Shown: piece by piece, positions 1-10,940 of the stretch
Position numbering within the stretch: position 1 is the stretch's first letter
Layout of the letters: every line of letters starts with the position of its first letter
Origin: Tridacna crocea
Taxonomy: Eukaryota; Mollusca; Bivalvia; Cardiida; Cardiidae
Reading direction: 5' to 3'
DNA: 64,000 nt
NCBI GenBank assembly: GCA_943736015.1
Contig: OX031058.1
Span: 14,223,001 to 14,287,000, forward strand
Made by a program: the position numbers and the translations under genes
The notes under the pieces: generated by a model
What the model was told of the DNA's origin: nothing
Databases searched by the model: none
What the model saw: the letters and a program-made list of their open reading frames with translations, nothing else

Positions 1-1
1 C

Positions 2-2989
2 TCATTTGACGAACCTTACAGAAAAGATCGAACGAACCATGGTGGAGGTATTCTTGTATATCTAAATAAAGATCTTGTACATTCTAGAGTTGCTGGTCTT
101 GAAAGGTACTGTAACGAATCTATTTGGGTTAAAATTGCTGTAAAGTCAGAAGTATATCTGATCGGTTTTTTTTATAGCCCTAAAACAGCTGACACGGTCT
201 TTTTTAGAAATTTAAATATCAACCTTGAAGCAGCATTTCAGATATCTAAAAATGTAATTATAATGGGTGATTTAAATGAAGACTTGTTAAATAACGCATT
301 TCATAATTTAAAAGATATTATTATAGTAAATTCTATGATGAACGTACTAAATGTGCCAACCAGAGGAAATTCATTACTCGACCCAATTTTGATTCCAAGT
401 GACCTGGAGTATTCAGACTGTGGCACATATCTACTGCCACAAGCAATAAGTGACCACTGCGCTACGTATATATCAATCCCTTTTCCTTACCAGACACAAC
501 CGTGCTTTGAAAGAACCATTTGGCTATACAGTAGAGCTAATTATGAACTACTTAATCAAAAAATATCAGACTACAATTGGAATGTTTTGCTTAATGGTTC
601 GATAGACGAATCTTGTGCTACTTTTACTAGGATCTTTATTGGTATGGTCAATGAATGTATTCCCCACAAAACAGTTTGTGTTCGGCCTGATGATCAACCA
701 TGGTATGATAATGCAATAAGACGGATATCACGTAAAAGAGACAGAATGAAAAGTACTGCAAAATCTTCAGGAAAAATTACCGATTGGTCAAAATATAAAA
801 ATCTTCGGAATACTGTAAACAATATGAAAAAACATGCGAAAGAAAGATTCTTTAATAATTTAGAAATAAACTTGCTGGCCCTCAATTGCAACGATAAAAG
901 AGGTTTTTGGAAAATTATCAAACATTTTCTTAAAAAGGATAAATCCGTTTCTTGTTTTCCCCCATTATGCGAAACTTTATCGAATGGGGAGACAGTTTGG
1001 TATACTTCTACACAAGAAAAGGCAGACTGTTTAAACAATTACTTCACGTCGATATCGAAGGTAGATGATACCAATATTGTACTTCCAGGCATTCAGCTAA
1101 AGACGGCTAACAAATTAGTAATCGATGAGATCACTAAATCAGAAATTGAAGATATCATCCAATCGATTGAAATTAACAAAGCCAGTGGTCCTGACAATAT
1201 TAGTCATAGAATGCTCAAAGAGTGTATACATGCCATTAGTGAACCACTTCATGTTTTATTTAATCGTTCTATTTCTGAAGGAGCTTTTCCCGACTTATGG
1301 AAGAGAGCGACCGTTACACCGCTATATAAAAAAGGTGATAAGTCTTTTCCGTCCAATTATAGGCCAGTTTCTCTTCTTAGCAGTTGTGGAAAGATCCTTG
1401 AGCGAATTATCTTTAAACACATGTATAATTTCTTGATGATAAATGGACTGTTATATAAATATCAATCTGGTTTTTTACCAAAACACTCAACAACCTACCA
1501 ACTTATAGATATATATCACCATATTTGTCAAGCAGTGGATCATGGTCAGTTCTCCTGTATTGTTTTCTGTGATATATCAAAGGCATTTGATAGGGTGTGG
1601 CACAGTGGTCTCTTATTCAAACTAGAAGAACATGGTTTAGGTGACGGACTACTTAGATGGTTTAAAAGTTATCTTGATAATAGAAAACAGAAAGTAGTGA
1701 TTCAATCATCAGAGTCGAGCCTCTCTCCGTTAAGGGCTGGCGTACCCCAGGGATCTGTTTTAGGGCCTCTCTTATTCCTTATTTATGTAAACGACATCAC
1801 AGATTCCTTATTAAGCCTAACTCGACTATATGCCGATGATAGTTCCTTGTATTACTCTGCAACTTCATTAAGCGATATAGAGAGTATTGTAAATCATGAT
1901 CTGAGAATAGTGTCACAGTGGGCCAAACAATGGTTGGTTGATTTTAATCCAGATAAAACTGAAGCAGTCATTTTTTCTACTAGGAAAGACTTTGATAGAC
2001 CATCACTATTTTTCGGTAATACTAAGATAAAGATAGTAGATGAACATAAACACTTAGGATTAACTTTGAGTAGTACAGGTCAATGGAAGGACCATATAAA
2101 CAACAATTTAAAAGCAGCATCCAAAATATTACAGATCATGCGAAGACTCCAATTTACTCTTACACGGGCAGCACTAAATCAAATTTATTTATCTTATGTC
2201 AGACCGATTCTAGAGTACTCCTCGATAGTATGGGATGGTTGTTCAGTTATGTGTTCTGATTCAATAGAAAAGCTTCAAAATGAAGCAGCGCGTATCGTAA
2301 CAGGTCTTACAAGATCAGTATCTCTTGAAAATCTGTATAAAGAATGTGGTTGGGAAACATTATCTTCTAGAAGGAAAAATGCAAAACTATGTTTCATGTA
2401 TAAAGTTTCAAATAATTTTGTTCCTGAATATATAGATGATCTTATACCTCCAGTGGTTGGCGATAGGTCTCAATACCAACTAAGAAACAGTCAAAATTAT
2501 GAAAATGTACATGCAAGAACACGATTGTTTCAAAAGTCCTGTATTCCTTCATCAATTTCTCTTTGGAATAATCTAGAGCAAGAAATTAGAAATTGCACCA
2601 CATTTGGTTCCTTTAAGTTAAAATTACGTAGCTTGTCAAAACCAGACAGAATACCTAGTATCTACCTTATTGGAAATAGACGATTATCTGTCATTCATGC
2701 TAGAATAAGAAATAACTGCAGTAATTTAAATAATGATCTTTTTAGGAATCACTTGATATTAAATCCGATCTGCGACTGCAGAAATGGCGTTGAGAATGCA
2801 GAACACTATTTTTTCCTATGTCGAAGGTATTCTGATATCAGAATCACGCTTTTTCAGTCAACAAGGGCTCTTCATCCTCTAAACATAAAGAAGCTGTTAT
2901 TTGGCGATGAAAACTTGAATGATGATGAAAACTGCCTATTATTTGAATCAGTTCATTTATATATTAAACAGTCGGGCCGTTTTGAGTAA
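2..2989 (+). CDS. Non-LTR retrotransposon ORF2-like polyprotein (endonuclease end plus reverse transcriptase), 5' end cut by window
   Basis: The frame is open from base 2 with no stop until 2989; the first ATG (263) is internal, since the frame before it is coding. Upstream residues and GDLNED (from 266) look like the end of an apurinic-type endonuclease, and SDH at 449-457 is its catalytic histidine motif. The reverse transcriptase follows: fingers around KASGPD, a first catalytic aspartate in CDISKAFDRVW (D at 1571), AGVPQGSVLGP, then the YADD active site at 1829-1840. Near the C-terminus a C-x-C-x8-H-x4-C motif lies at about 2770-2825. This order is typical of the Jockey/CR1 group, which nicks DNA and reverse-transcribes its RNA at the target. 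I cannot assign a clade. Nearly 1,000 codons without a lesion suggest a young copy; an ORF1 would lie outside the window. Confidence 0.93.
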   Translation, partial: SFDEPYRKDRTNHGGGILVYLNKDLVHSRVAGLERYCNESIWVKIAVKSEVYLIGFFYSPKTADTVFFRNLNINLEAAFQISKNVIIMGDLNEDLLNNAFHNLKDIIIVNSMMNVLNVPTRGNSLLDPILIPSDLEYSDCGTYLLPQAISDHCATYISIPFPYQTQPCFERTIWLYSRANYELLNQKISDYNWNVLLNGSIDESCATFTRIFIGMVNECIPHKTVCVRPDDQPWYDNAIRRISRKRDRMKSTAKSSGKITDWSKYKNLRNTVNNMKKHAKERFFNNLEINLLALNCNDKRGFWKIIKHFLKKDKSVSCFPPLCETLSNGETVWYTSTQEKADCLNNYFTSISKVDDTNIVLPGIQLKTANKLVIDEITKSEIEDIIQSIEINKASGPDNISHRMLKECIHAISEPLHVLFNRSISEGAFPDLWKRATVTPLYKKGDKSFPSNYRPVSLLSSCGKILERIIFKHMYNFLMINGLLYKYQSGFLPKHSTTYQLIDIYHHICQAVDHGQFSCIVFCDISKAFDRVWHSGLLFKLEEHGLGDGLLRWFKSYLDNRKQKVVIQSSESSLSPLRAGVPQGSVLGPLLFLIYVNDITDSLLSLTRLYADDSSLYYSATSLSDIESIVNHDLRIVSQWAKQWLVDFNPDKTEAVIFSTRKDFDRPSLFFGNTKIKIVDEHKHLGLTLSSTGQWKDHINNNLKAASKILQIMRRLQFTLTRAALNQIYLSYVRPILEYSSIVWDGCSVMCSDSIEKLQNEAARIVTGLTRSVSLENLYKECGWETLSSRRKNAKLCFMYKVSNNFVPEYIDDLIPPVVGDRSQYQLRNSQNYENVHARTRLFQKSCIPSSISLWNNLEQEIRNCTTFGSFKLKLRSLSKPDRIPSIYLIGNRRLSVIHARIRNNCSNLNNDLFRNHLILNPICDCRNGVENAEHYFFLCRRYSDIRITLFQSTRALHPLNIKKLLFGDENLNDDENCLLFESVHLYIKQSGRFE

Positions 2990-3297
2990 CCATAACATGT
3001 TCAATTAAAATACATACAGCCTTTTACTAAAATGGCAGGCATTCATCACAGAGCATCACATCACATCTAGTTTCTAATTCTTCATTTTTCTTTACTTATT
3101 AGTTCTATTTCCATTTTACTTTTTTTTTTTTTTCCTATTTGTTCATTTTCCCTCTCTCTTTATCAATTTCTCCTTATTTCTGTCTTTGCTTTTTGTGTAC
3201 ATTTTCTTTTCTTTTTTTTCTTTCTGTATTTAGTTATTTACACTATTTCTTTATGTGCTTTGTTTCCATTATCTTTCAACTATTGTTAATTTGATTG

Positions 3298-3386
3298 TAG
3301 GGGAAGGGCCGAATCTAAGTTGTAAGAACTTGTGGCCCGACCCCATTCAGTACATGAATAAAATATGTTTAAACTAAACTAAACTA
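3298..3386 (+). promoter_or_regulatory. LINE 3' end: hairpin, AATAAA signal and AAACT tail
   Basis: Nested complementary segments are visible: GGGCC/GGCCC enclosing AAGTT-GTAAG-AACTT. They are followed by AATAAA and three AAACT units. Inference: this is the template-recognition and polyadenylation end of the retrotransposon. Confidence 0.55.
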
Positions 3387-4420
3387 ATCGCGCTGTCAGC
3401 CGTTCCTTCTCCTCCCGGAAGCATTCTTTATTCAAATCTGCTGGTTCCTAATTCATTTGTTTACATTGGTCTGGTTCTCCGCGTAGAATGGGGCTTGACG
3501 GGGGAGAAAAGACGGATCCGTCTACACCAACTTCATGCATTTTTTTGTAGTCTACAATTGGGCGGTCAAGTAAAGGTTTATTTTCGGCCATTGTTCTACT
3601 GTTCTTAGCTTCTCACACACAGAGTTGCACAAACATGAAAGTAATTTACGAATAAAGTGTTTAAAGTTTCAAATAATGTTTAAACAAATTCTTACTCCCA
3701 CTGGAGTCCCATTGGAGTTCGAAGAAAAAGAAAAATTAGTCCACTATACCCAAGGTTATCTTCAGCACACAATATGAAATCTATCTTAGTTAAAGAACAA
3801 AGACACAGGTAACCCTTTGTTCAGAATCAATTAAACAAAAAAATTCAAACGACTGGCTGTCTTCACTAGTTAAACAAACTGTGCGGAAGCCAGCGAAACA
3901 TGTTTATAAAAGACCAGGCGTAGGGATACACGAGAAGTGCAGAACCAATCAAATTCTTGTTATGCCAATTAACTGGTTTTACGGGTCACCGCAAAACAAT
4001 ACCGATCGTCACGAACTAGGCCGGAAAATTTACAGAATTTTACGAATCCTAAAATTCATCAATTCGTGGCGATTCGTGGGATACCTGGTCGGTGTGGAAT
4101 AGGGGCATAAAGTCCACTATATACAACTCCGAGCAAAGCGGCTAATGGGTAAGTAGGTTATCCCAACGTCATACTACGAATAGTTGCATTATGCTACGTA
4201 TAAAAGATGTCCCAAGTACGCCTAGAGCTACGGTAAATGAGTGTCAACTGCGTTAAGCTATGGCAAAATGTCATATGTGGTTGCTCCTACTCTGTTAACA
4301 GGAGCAGGAGCTACAGTCATTGTGCTTTTGAAGAGCCAACATTGCTGATCGCTTGTTCAACCAAAAGGGTAACACTCCGTGTAAACTCGTGCAATTAACC
4401 CAAACTCAGGTTGATTACCC
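3387..4420. other. No recognisable feature
   Basis: AT-rich sequence after the LINE tail. Short open frames here (e.g. 3881-4102) have no recognisable composition or splice context. I see no repeat that recurs elsewhere in the window. Confidence 0.5.
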
Positions 4421-4453
4421 ATACTTATGTAATTTAAATGTATGCTAGGACAT

Positions 4454-4744
4454 CTGCTGCAAATTGGGTCATGTCGTGACGAGATCATTTTGAACATTCC
4501 AGATATGCCTTATGTGCATGAATGGCTGCCAGGGTTGAAATTGGTCTACAAGAACGTGTTCTGCAGTTTCTGTTCCAGCGGCGACATTCAGAGGCCCGCC
4601 TGTTTGGTGTCCGAACGTTACTACGTACGATCTGGGTTTTCTCCCTTAAGTCTTATATTAGATATGGAAATTGGATCAAAAGTTTTATCACATGGTGATC
4701 AAATGTATCAGTGCAGCAAATCCGACATATACGATCACGTTAAG
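4454..4744 (+). CDS. Putative exon A of a cysteine-rich receptor ectodomain
   Basis: The open frame runs from an ATG at 4442 and ends with the residues DIYDHVK at AAG|GTAAAC (donor at 4745). Visible features are LVYKNVFCSFC and a closing QCSKSDIYDHVK. They resemble, from memory, the Y-[RK]-N-x-x-C-x-x-C and C-x-x-x-DIYD modules in N-terminal ectodomains of expanded mollusc adhesion-type receptors. It joins exon B (7579) in phase 0, and the joined text, K then KRCVSLYCPVF, continues that module. The 5' border is uncertain: an AG at about 4447 is a weak acceptor, and there is an in-frame stop shortly upstream of the ATG. Confidence 0.45.
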
Positions 4745-4910
4745 GTAAACGCTTTTTTGTTTTCATAATTTCCCCACACTGTTTATATTTAAATCTCTCT
4801 GCCTAACAACAAATCTAGTGTTTGAACCCTTGAAGCACATAATTTCAAGACTCATTGAACGACTTTGACTATGAGGTCTGTATGAAAAGCGGTTTCCCCT
4901 TTTCTCTATA

Positions 4911-5330
4911 TGACTTGCAACACGTGAAAAGGGGTATTCGGACATTTGCGTTTTAAAAGTGTCATCTCGGATCAGCCTGTGCAGTACAATCCGACACGAT
5001 GCCTTTCGTTTTTATGTAATTTTCTGTTGAACGCAATTCAAATGTAGCATAAAATTTAACCCATTACCACACAATCCCTACTTTTGACGCCCCTTAGAAA
5101 GAAGCCTGTAGAAAACATTGTTGGAAAAGGAGAAAATGCTTGTAACCAGCATTTTCTCCTTTTCCCACAATGTTTTCTACCCTTCACAAAACAATTTCAA
5201 ATTTTTAGTCACTTTTATTTTGTCGTCTGCAAATGCTTTCGATTTGGACAAGTCTATAATATTGTCGTTTGGTAATGAGTTAATGTGATCGTAAATGGCC
5301 GTAGGATTAACCTCTATGTATTTCAAAGAC
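4911..5330 (+). repeat. GATCAGCC-type fold-back element, interrupted by a TTAA-HP copy
   Basis: Begins AACACGTGAAAAGGGG, then GGATCAGCCTGTGCAG and TTTTTATGTAATTTTCTGTT, as in the fuller copy at 12614. The body breaks at TTAA (5056) and appears to resume after 5283 with GTGATCGTAAATGGCCGT, matching the intact copy's GTCGTAAAGTGCCGT. Confidence 0.55.
5056..5283 (-). mobile_element. TTAA-HP MITE, class 1, full length
   Basis: TTAA at both ends (TTAACCCATTACC...GGTAATGAGTTAA). Central palindrome at about 5110-5175 reads GAAAACATTG...CAATGTTTTC around GTAACCAGC. It sits inside a GATCAGCC element, so it is the younger of the two. Confidence 0.85.
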
Positions 5331-5687
5331 CAAGCCCACTAGTTTGTCGTTTGGAAATGCTGTGCTGTGAAAGTTTGACGTTTGGCAGAGAACCAAATAT
5401 ACAGTGACACAATTACAAGCAACCTTAACTCATGATGCTTTAGATTTAAATTACATTATCTTTTTGAAAAAAGGGAGGAAACAAGTGTAAAAATATTTAT
5501 GAATGAATCTTGGGTACACTCTCAAAGATTCATACGTTATTGGCGTTTGAAGAACCTGAAAGTAGTATCAATTACGGGCATGACCATGTCTATAGAATCA
5601 TTTCCTATTCCGAATTCAGTTACATTTTTAACAAACTTAAAGCCAAGTCATTTGTAAAAGCATCTGCAGAAGAAAATTAACTGCACC

Positions 5688-5805
5688 TCTAACAATGGTA
5701 ATTGATTTTGGAAGGATAGAAAACGCTGTCGGAAAAAGGAGAAATGGCGAGTATTAGCATCGTCTGTTTTTTGCTCAGCGTTTTCAAGGTCTTCTTCCCT
5801 TAAGT
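5688..5805 (+). repeat. Degenerate TTAA-HP remnant
   Basis: GAAAACGCTGTCGGAAAAAGGAG and a distant GCTCAGCGTTTTC mark worn palindrome arms. Ends are lost. Confidence 0.4.
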
Positions 5806-7536
5806 ATTCAATAAAAGGAAATTATGAGGTGTCCTAAAGATTTATTAGCTTAAATGATATTTTTCTATTAAGTGACGTGCTTAATGGACGCTACGCACGT
5901 CCTATCTATGGGAAAATACAAATATTCAGGATCAGTTGTATTAGGTATTGACCTTTCTTCGTGTAAGAGGTGAGCGTGATATCACAGTTACACGATGCGT
6001 GGAAACAAAAACTGTGGCGAACGTCGTTAATTCATGAGGTCATATATTGAACTAAAGAAAAATGACACAGTTCCATTTAGACATTATATCAAACGAGTAT
6101 TTCTTCATATCATTCAAAACGAACAACATGAATATATTGGCCCAAATTTCCAACCAGTTTACCAACAAGTTACTTGACAGTATGTAATATATAACATGGA
6201 TTCCTAAATAAACTAGGCAATCTGACAAAACATTACAAGAAGATTGCTTTTAATAGTTTTTTTTTTAATTGAAAACCCATTGCTGTTTATACTGTTCTTT
6301 TACAATTGCACAGTACACAGTTGTCGTAATATAAGGGTTCATTTCAGCTATATGTAATGGAAGCATGTTTATATGTAACCAATATTCATTATATTGATCG
6401 TTCATGTCAATGTATTGAATGGAATCGCCTATGTATCTATCCAGTAGTTTTATATGGTATTATGTCGACATGAAAATTGCTTTAGATAAATTCAACTGTT
6501 CTTATATGAAATATGGATTCATTAATATGTAGAACTAAAGTACATATATATATCTCAAACATGTTCAACAATGTATTTAAGCAATATGCAACATATGATA
6601 CCACCCTGTCAGTATATAGAACCTTGTCACTTCTCTATTTAACCAAGATGTGTGTATATGAAACCAGTTCAACAATATATTTAGCCAATCAGTGTAATAA
6701 ATGATACCATTCTTTCAATAGATCTATATGAAGCCGATTCGTCATAATATCGTTTATAGGATAATTTAACGCAGGCGTGTTTTATACCAATACCGGACAG
6801 GCAAGAGATTTTCTTAATCTAGTCAAGTGGACTAGGTTGCTGTGCGTTGTCTTCCGCTGGGTAGCATTTTGCAAAGATTAACATATTCGGGCATTCTGTG
6901 TGCAGAACTGGACTACTTTTCAAAACGACATCCTTTACTATGAATTTAAAAATAGAATATTTTTTCATTCAATAGATCTACTTTACATGTTTACTTTGGT
7001 TCAATACGTTAATGAATCCATGTCATATTTTACATAGTGGTCTTATCCATTATTAAAATGATAATTTTTCATCAAAATTATGTATATGTTTATATTTTTC
7101 CTGTAATTTTCCAGCGTAGCTGACTGTTAAAGAAAGGTGCTTTAAATCCCATATAAGTTAAATTTTGGAAGCTTTTTAAAAGCAAATTTCTCAGAAACGG
7201 GTACGGTGACTCAGATCTTTTCTACTGTAATCTCATGGAAACATGATGAGCTTTGTATGCGCAAAGTTTTAAAAATATCTGTATGTTAGAAAAAATTGTC
7301 ACATAGATCTACGTCGTTACCTTAGCAGGTTAGAAATGACGTGTTGGGCCATTAGAGATGCAGCGCAGAGAGGGTAATGTGTGTGTTTTCTTTCCCTTGT
7401 GGCAGCATGTTAATATCCTTTATCACACAATTGGTTCGTAATTACTTCGAAATAATCATCCAGTGATACCAGACCATAAGATAATATTTAACATGATGAT
7501 TGAGTCTGTTAAATGGCTGAAGCTTCTGTATAGCGA
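5806..7536. other. AT-rich, no gene seen; weak imperfect repeats
   Basis: Between 6300 and 6740 phrases such as GTTCAACAATGTATTTA, ATGATACCA and ATATGAA recur at loose spacing, suggesting an old tandem array. Nothing else is recognisable. Confidence 0.35.
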
Positions 7537-7578
7537 ATGCCAGCAGACAGAACATTTCTAAACCCGCTTCTCTTTCAG

Positions 7579-8391
7579 AAACGATGTGTCAGCCTGTATT
7601 GTCCTGTTTTTGAGGTTGTTTCATTTGGACGGTGTATAAGCATGTCCACAGCCTCCTCCAGCTACGCTGTTTCGATTATAATTATGTACGAACCTAAACT
7701 GGGACGATTCATTTCTGGATATATTCGTAAATACAATGAAAACGAAGAGCAGGAATTTGCCAAGGAGATGTTACGAAAATACGGATTGGACCGTTGCACT
7801 TTAAACAGTTTCGATGTGACAGTCTTCATCAAAAGGAGTACTAAGATGATTGCTCGTGTTCAATATCGAATTCTAATTACGCTTGACGAGAAATGTCAGC
7901 AACGTGACGTAGGTTATATCGCAAGACGCCAGTTTTCGGGGTATATCGACACGACCATAACTATAAACGGGCTTAAAGTCGACTTGACTGGTAAACTTAC
8001 CTACTTTCGCGAGATTATCAAAGAAACCGGTCTTTTGTTCGACATGCAGTTGTACTCTAAGGAGTCGATGGTACATGTACCAAGGACGTTTCAAGTCAGG
8101 TTGTTCTCACACTCAGATTTCATTCTGTGTCCGTATCTCCTCCTCAACATTTCTCAGTATAACTTGTTGATGCACGAAACATTTGGGGCAGAAAATGGGA
8201 AAAGTGTTTCTACAATCACTCAGTTCACACGAGTTGCAGATGGATTTTACACAATGACTGAAGGCAGTATCGCAGTTTGTGTCGATACCTACTACGCGCT
8301 CTACAACAAAAACGGTCAACAGGCTATGGTTAGTGGTTCTTCTGTGCAGTATAGCCTAGTTATGGCTACATACATACTCGCCAAAATCTAG
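7579..8391 (+). CDS. Putative exon B: adhesion-receptor-like ectodomain ending in a stop before any transmembrane region
   Basis: A strong acceptor (CTTCTCTTTCAG) ends at 7578, and the frame is open for 270 residues to TAG at 8389. It opens with RCVSLYCPVF. Near the C-terminus come CPYLLLNISQYNLL and then GSIAVCVDTYYALYN. In mollusc adhesion GPCRs that I recall, a Cys-Pro-x-hydrophobic segment and a V-C-x-x-x-Y segment lie just before the first membrane helix. Here the frame ends 22 residues after that segment, without a hydrophobic stretch of helix length, and I find no seven-helix exons in the next 5 kb. It could be a secreted ectodomain, a truncated gene copy, or a gene whose later exons I missed. 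The ATG at 7537 is probably intronic. Confidence 0.5.
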   Translation, partial: KRCVSLYCPVFEVVSFGRCISMSTASSSYAVSIIIMYEPKLGRFISGYIRKYNENEEQEFAKEMLRKYGLDRCTLNSFDVTVFIKRSTKMIARVQYRILITLDEKCQQRDVGYIARRQFSGYIDTTITINGLKVDLTGKLTYFREIIKETGLLFDMQLYSKESMVHVPRTFQVRLFSHSDFILCPYLLLNISQYNLLMHETFGAENGKSVSTITQFTRVADGFYTMTEGSIAVCVDTYYALYNKNGQQAMVSGSSVQYSLVMATYILAKI

Positions 8392-8834
8392 GAAGCAGGC
8401 TTGAAAGCTAATATCAAGAAAAGATGAATTATCGAAGAACAGCGTACAATTTCGTTGACAATGATTTTTATTGTGGGTTTTTATCCTTTTTTTTTTCTAA
8501 TGAACAACATGTTTTTCTCTTGCGTTCTTACAGTTTCCGAAGTTTGCATGAGTTGTGCAAAGAGGTGGACCGAGTTGGGCCTTGAAGAAACGAACCTAGA
8601 ATCGCCTGATCTACCCCTGTAAGCACAGGCACATTTTTCATGATAAACTTTCCCTTCCATTTCCTAATAACCAGTATATATGTCCTCTTATTTCATGCTC
8701 TTCGGAAAGCCGGTAGTTTATCGAGAAATATAAGTGAAATATTTTTCGATTTGCCATGGTTACGACCAGTGAGAAATACCAATTCCATCTTCTAACTTCT
8801 AACCCATACAGAAATATGTAAGTGATCCCTATCA

Positions 8835-8950
8835 AAGTTTGAGTAGTATACTTCATGTGTCTATTTTTTAGAAATGTTATGGGTAAAGAAATGTCATATT
8901 TATGCTGCGGGAATTATTTCCCCGTCACAGTGAATATTTTTCCGCTGCCG
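8835..8950 (+). repeat. Fragment of a fold-back element (GGGAATTATTTCCCC type)
   Basis: ATACTTCATGTGTC...GAAATGTTATGGGTAAAG and GGGAATTATTTCCCC match the start of the full copy at 53971 and, inverted, the end of the copy at 11445-11790. Confidence 0.65.
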
Positions 8951-8971
8951 AAAATCTGAAACTACTTTTTA

Positions 8972-9645
8972 GTCCCCTACCGGCGAAGCTGGAGGGGACT
9001 ATAGGTTTGCATTCCGTCCGTCTCACGGTCTGTGTGTCCGTCCGTTAGTCCGGCAAATCAGTTTTCCGGACTTTTTTTTCTTAACGCTGGCAGATATTGA
9101 GCTGATTTTTGGTGAGCAAGTCAACCGCCATGACTTACAGATCAAGTTCGAGTTTCGTTCTGGTCTAGTGATTTTTAATGAAATTATGGGCCTTGGACCT
9201 AGAAATTTTCACAAAAAAAAGTTTTCCGGACTTTTTTTTCTATGCGATGGTGGATATTGAACTAAGTTTTGCTCTGTAGGTCAACCACTATCACTTACAG
9301 ATCAAGTTCGAGTTTCGTTCCACTCCACTGATTTTTCACAGATTTACGGGCCTTGGACTTTGAAATTTTCACTGAAAAAACACTTTTCCACATTTTTTTC
9401 GAAACCCTGGTACATATTCACTTCAATTTTGGTGTGTAGGTCAACCACCATGACTTACAGCTCAAGTTCCATTTTTGTTCCGCTCCACTGCTTTTTCACA
9501 GATTTACGGGCCTTAGACTTAAAAATTTTCACTGATAAAACAGTTCCACACTTTTTTATAAACCCTTGTACATATTCACTTCATTATAACCCCGCAAAAC
9601 GAATGTTTGTCCGTCCGTCCGTCTGTCTGCGTCCGTCCGTGTGGT
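8972..9645 (+). repeat. Mollusc-type tandem repeat with AGTCCCCTACCGG hairpin head
   Basis: Opens with AGTCCCCTACCGG pairing with a following GGAGGGGACT, then TCCGTCCGTC runs. Four units of about 130-150 bp follow, each with CCGGACTTTTTTTTC, GTCAACCRCYATGACTTACAG and ATTTACGGGCCTTGGACTT. It ends in another TCCGTCCGTC run (9607-9640). Non-coding; a frequent bivalve repeat in my recollection. Confidence 0.75.
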
Positions 9646-9915
9646 AGAAAGGTAGAAAACTTAACTGTAATGTTGGGAATTAGACCCTGACGGCCAAAGA
9701 CATCTCAAAATCATAGTATCCAAGTATGAAATTAATTGAATTTAATGTATTTACATAGCTTCTCTATCTACCCATCATGCATCCTTCCGTAAAGGGACGG
9801 TACTCCTGACTTCTCTTGAAAGATCAAAGGAAGATCATCAATACACAAATGATGCAAACTTAGGCACAAGTAATCTCCCTTTAACTAGAGACATATAATT
9901 TTCTTAGGAGCTTTT
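9646..9915. other. No recognisable feature
   Basis: Unique-looking AT-rich spacer between two mollusc repeat arrays. Confidence 0.4.
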
Positions 9916-10700
9916 TTTGGCTCACCTTAGCACTTAGTGCTAAAGTGAGGAACTGTGATCAGTCATTGTCCGGCGTACATCTGTCCGTCTGTCCAGAATT
10001 CCTTTAATCATCTTCTCTAGGCCCCTTGGCAAATCTTGAGTTCTACCAAACTTGTTCAAGATATTGAGTTCCACCCTTAACTCTGGTTGCTATAGCAACA
10101 AGAAGGAAAAAATAGCAAAATCTTTGAAAATCTTTGCTGAAACTAGAAAGCGTAGAGCTTTGATATTTGCAGTCTATCATCTCCTTGTGGACCTCTAGCC
10201 TGCTTGTTCATATGATGCCCCTACGGTCTAAGCTGGCCACCGACCGGGGATCAAGAGTTCGAACAAAGGAACGAAAATGAAAACTTTAAAATTCTTCATC
10301 TCTGAAAATGTTTTAGAGCTTTGATATTTGGCATTTAGCATCTCCTAGAGGACCTTTACCAATTTTGTTCATGTGATGCTTATGGGATCAAAACTGGTCC
10401 CAGCCCAGGGTTCATAAGTTCAAACATAGGAATAAAGAAGGAAAACTTTGAAATTATCCTTCTCTTAAACTGGAAGGTGTTGAGCTTTTATATTTGGTAT
10501 GTAGTATCTCCTAGTGGTCCTCTACCAAGTTCGTTCAAATGATGTTGCTGGCGTCAAAACTGGCCCCACTCCGGGGATCACAAGTTCGAACAAAGAAGGA
10601 AAACTTTTAAGTTCTTCTTTTCTAAAACTTGAAAGCATAAAGCTTTGTTATTTGGTATGAAGTGAACCTGCTTAAATCTTAGAAGGTTTGCCTTGATAAA
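9916..10700 (+). repeat. Mollusc-type repeat headed GGCTCACCTTAGCAC with about 163-bp tandem units
   Basis: The head has GGCTCACCTTAGCACTTAGTG with an inverted partner, then TTGTCCGGCGTACATCTGTC. Four units follow, at about 10139, 10306, 10469 and 10628, each with AGAGCTTTGATATTTG, a CTCCTAGNGGWCCT motif and GGGGATCACAAGTTCGAAC. Non-coding. Confidence 0.75.
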
Positions 10701-10940
10701 ATCTAGGATGAGTTCAAAACTGGGTAACCTGGGATCATAATCTAGGTTACAAGGTCAAATTAAAGAAATTGTAAGCCCTCCAATAAGAAGGTTTGAACCA
10801 TGAAACAAATAGGGTATTTGTTGTGTTTTTTTGTGAAGTTCGAAATTTATTTCATCGCGTGAACATCCTCGGTAATATTTTTCAGTCATGGTCGCGCCTG
10901 TCGTGTAAATATTACGAATGATGGTAACCGATGAAATACA

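Larger units (their letters stand above)
1..3386 (+). mobile_element. LINE-type retrotransposon, 5' truncated by the window edge
   Basis: It contains the reverse transcriptase frame, then about 400 bp of 3' UTR. The UTR has a strongly pyrimidine-rich stretch (3085-3290), a predicted hairpin (GGGCC at 3302 pairing with GGCCC near 3332, with AAGTT/AACTT inside), an AATAAA at about 3357, and a short (AAACT)3 tail at 3370-3385. A 3' hairpin followed by a short tandem tail is usual for LINEs that recognise their own 3' end. No target duplication can be tested because the 5' end is missing. Confidence 0.85.
4745..7578 (+). other. Putative intron between exons A and B, with repeats
   Basis: Bounded by GTAAAC and CTTTCAG, phase 0. 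It contains a half GATCAGCC element interrupted by a TTAA-HP copy (5056-5283), a degenerate TTAA-HP remnant, and loosely repeated AT-rich units at about 6300-6740. The rest has no recognisable feature. Confidence 0.4.

Noticed and set aside
694-1436. Open frames at 694-1038 (-) and 1125-1436 (+)
   Set aside because: They overlap the long reverse transcriptase frame in other phases and have no family features.
5056-5283. CRISPR-like array of repeated palindromes
   Set aside because: Copies are dispersed, in both orientations and flanked by TTAA, and the host is clearly eukaryotic with introns.
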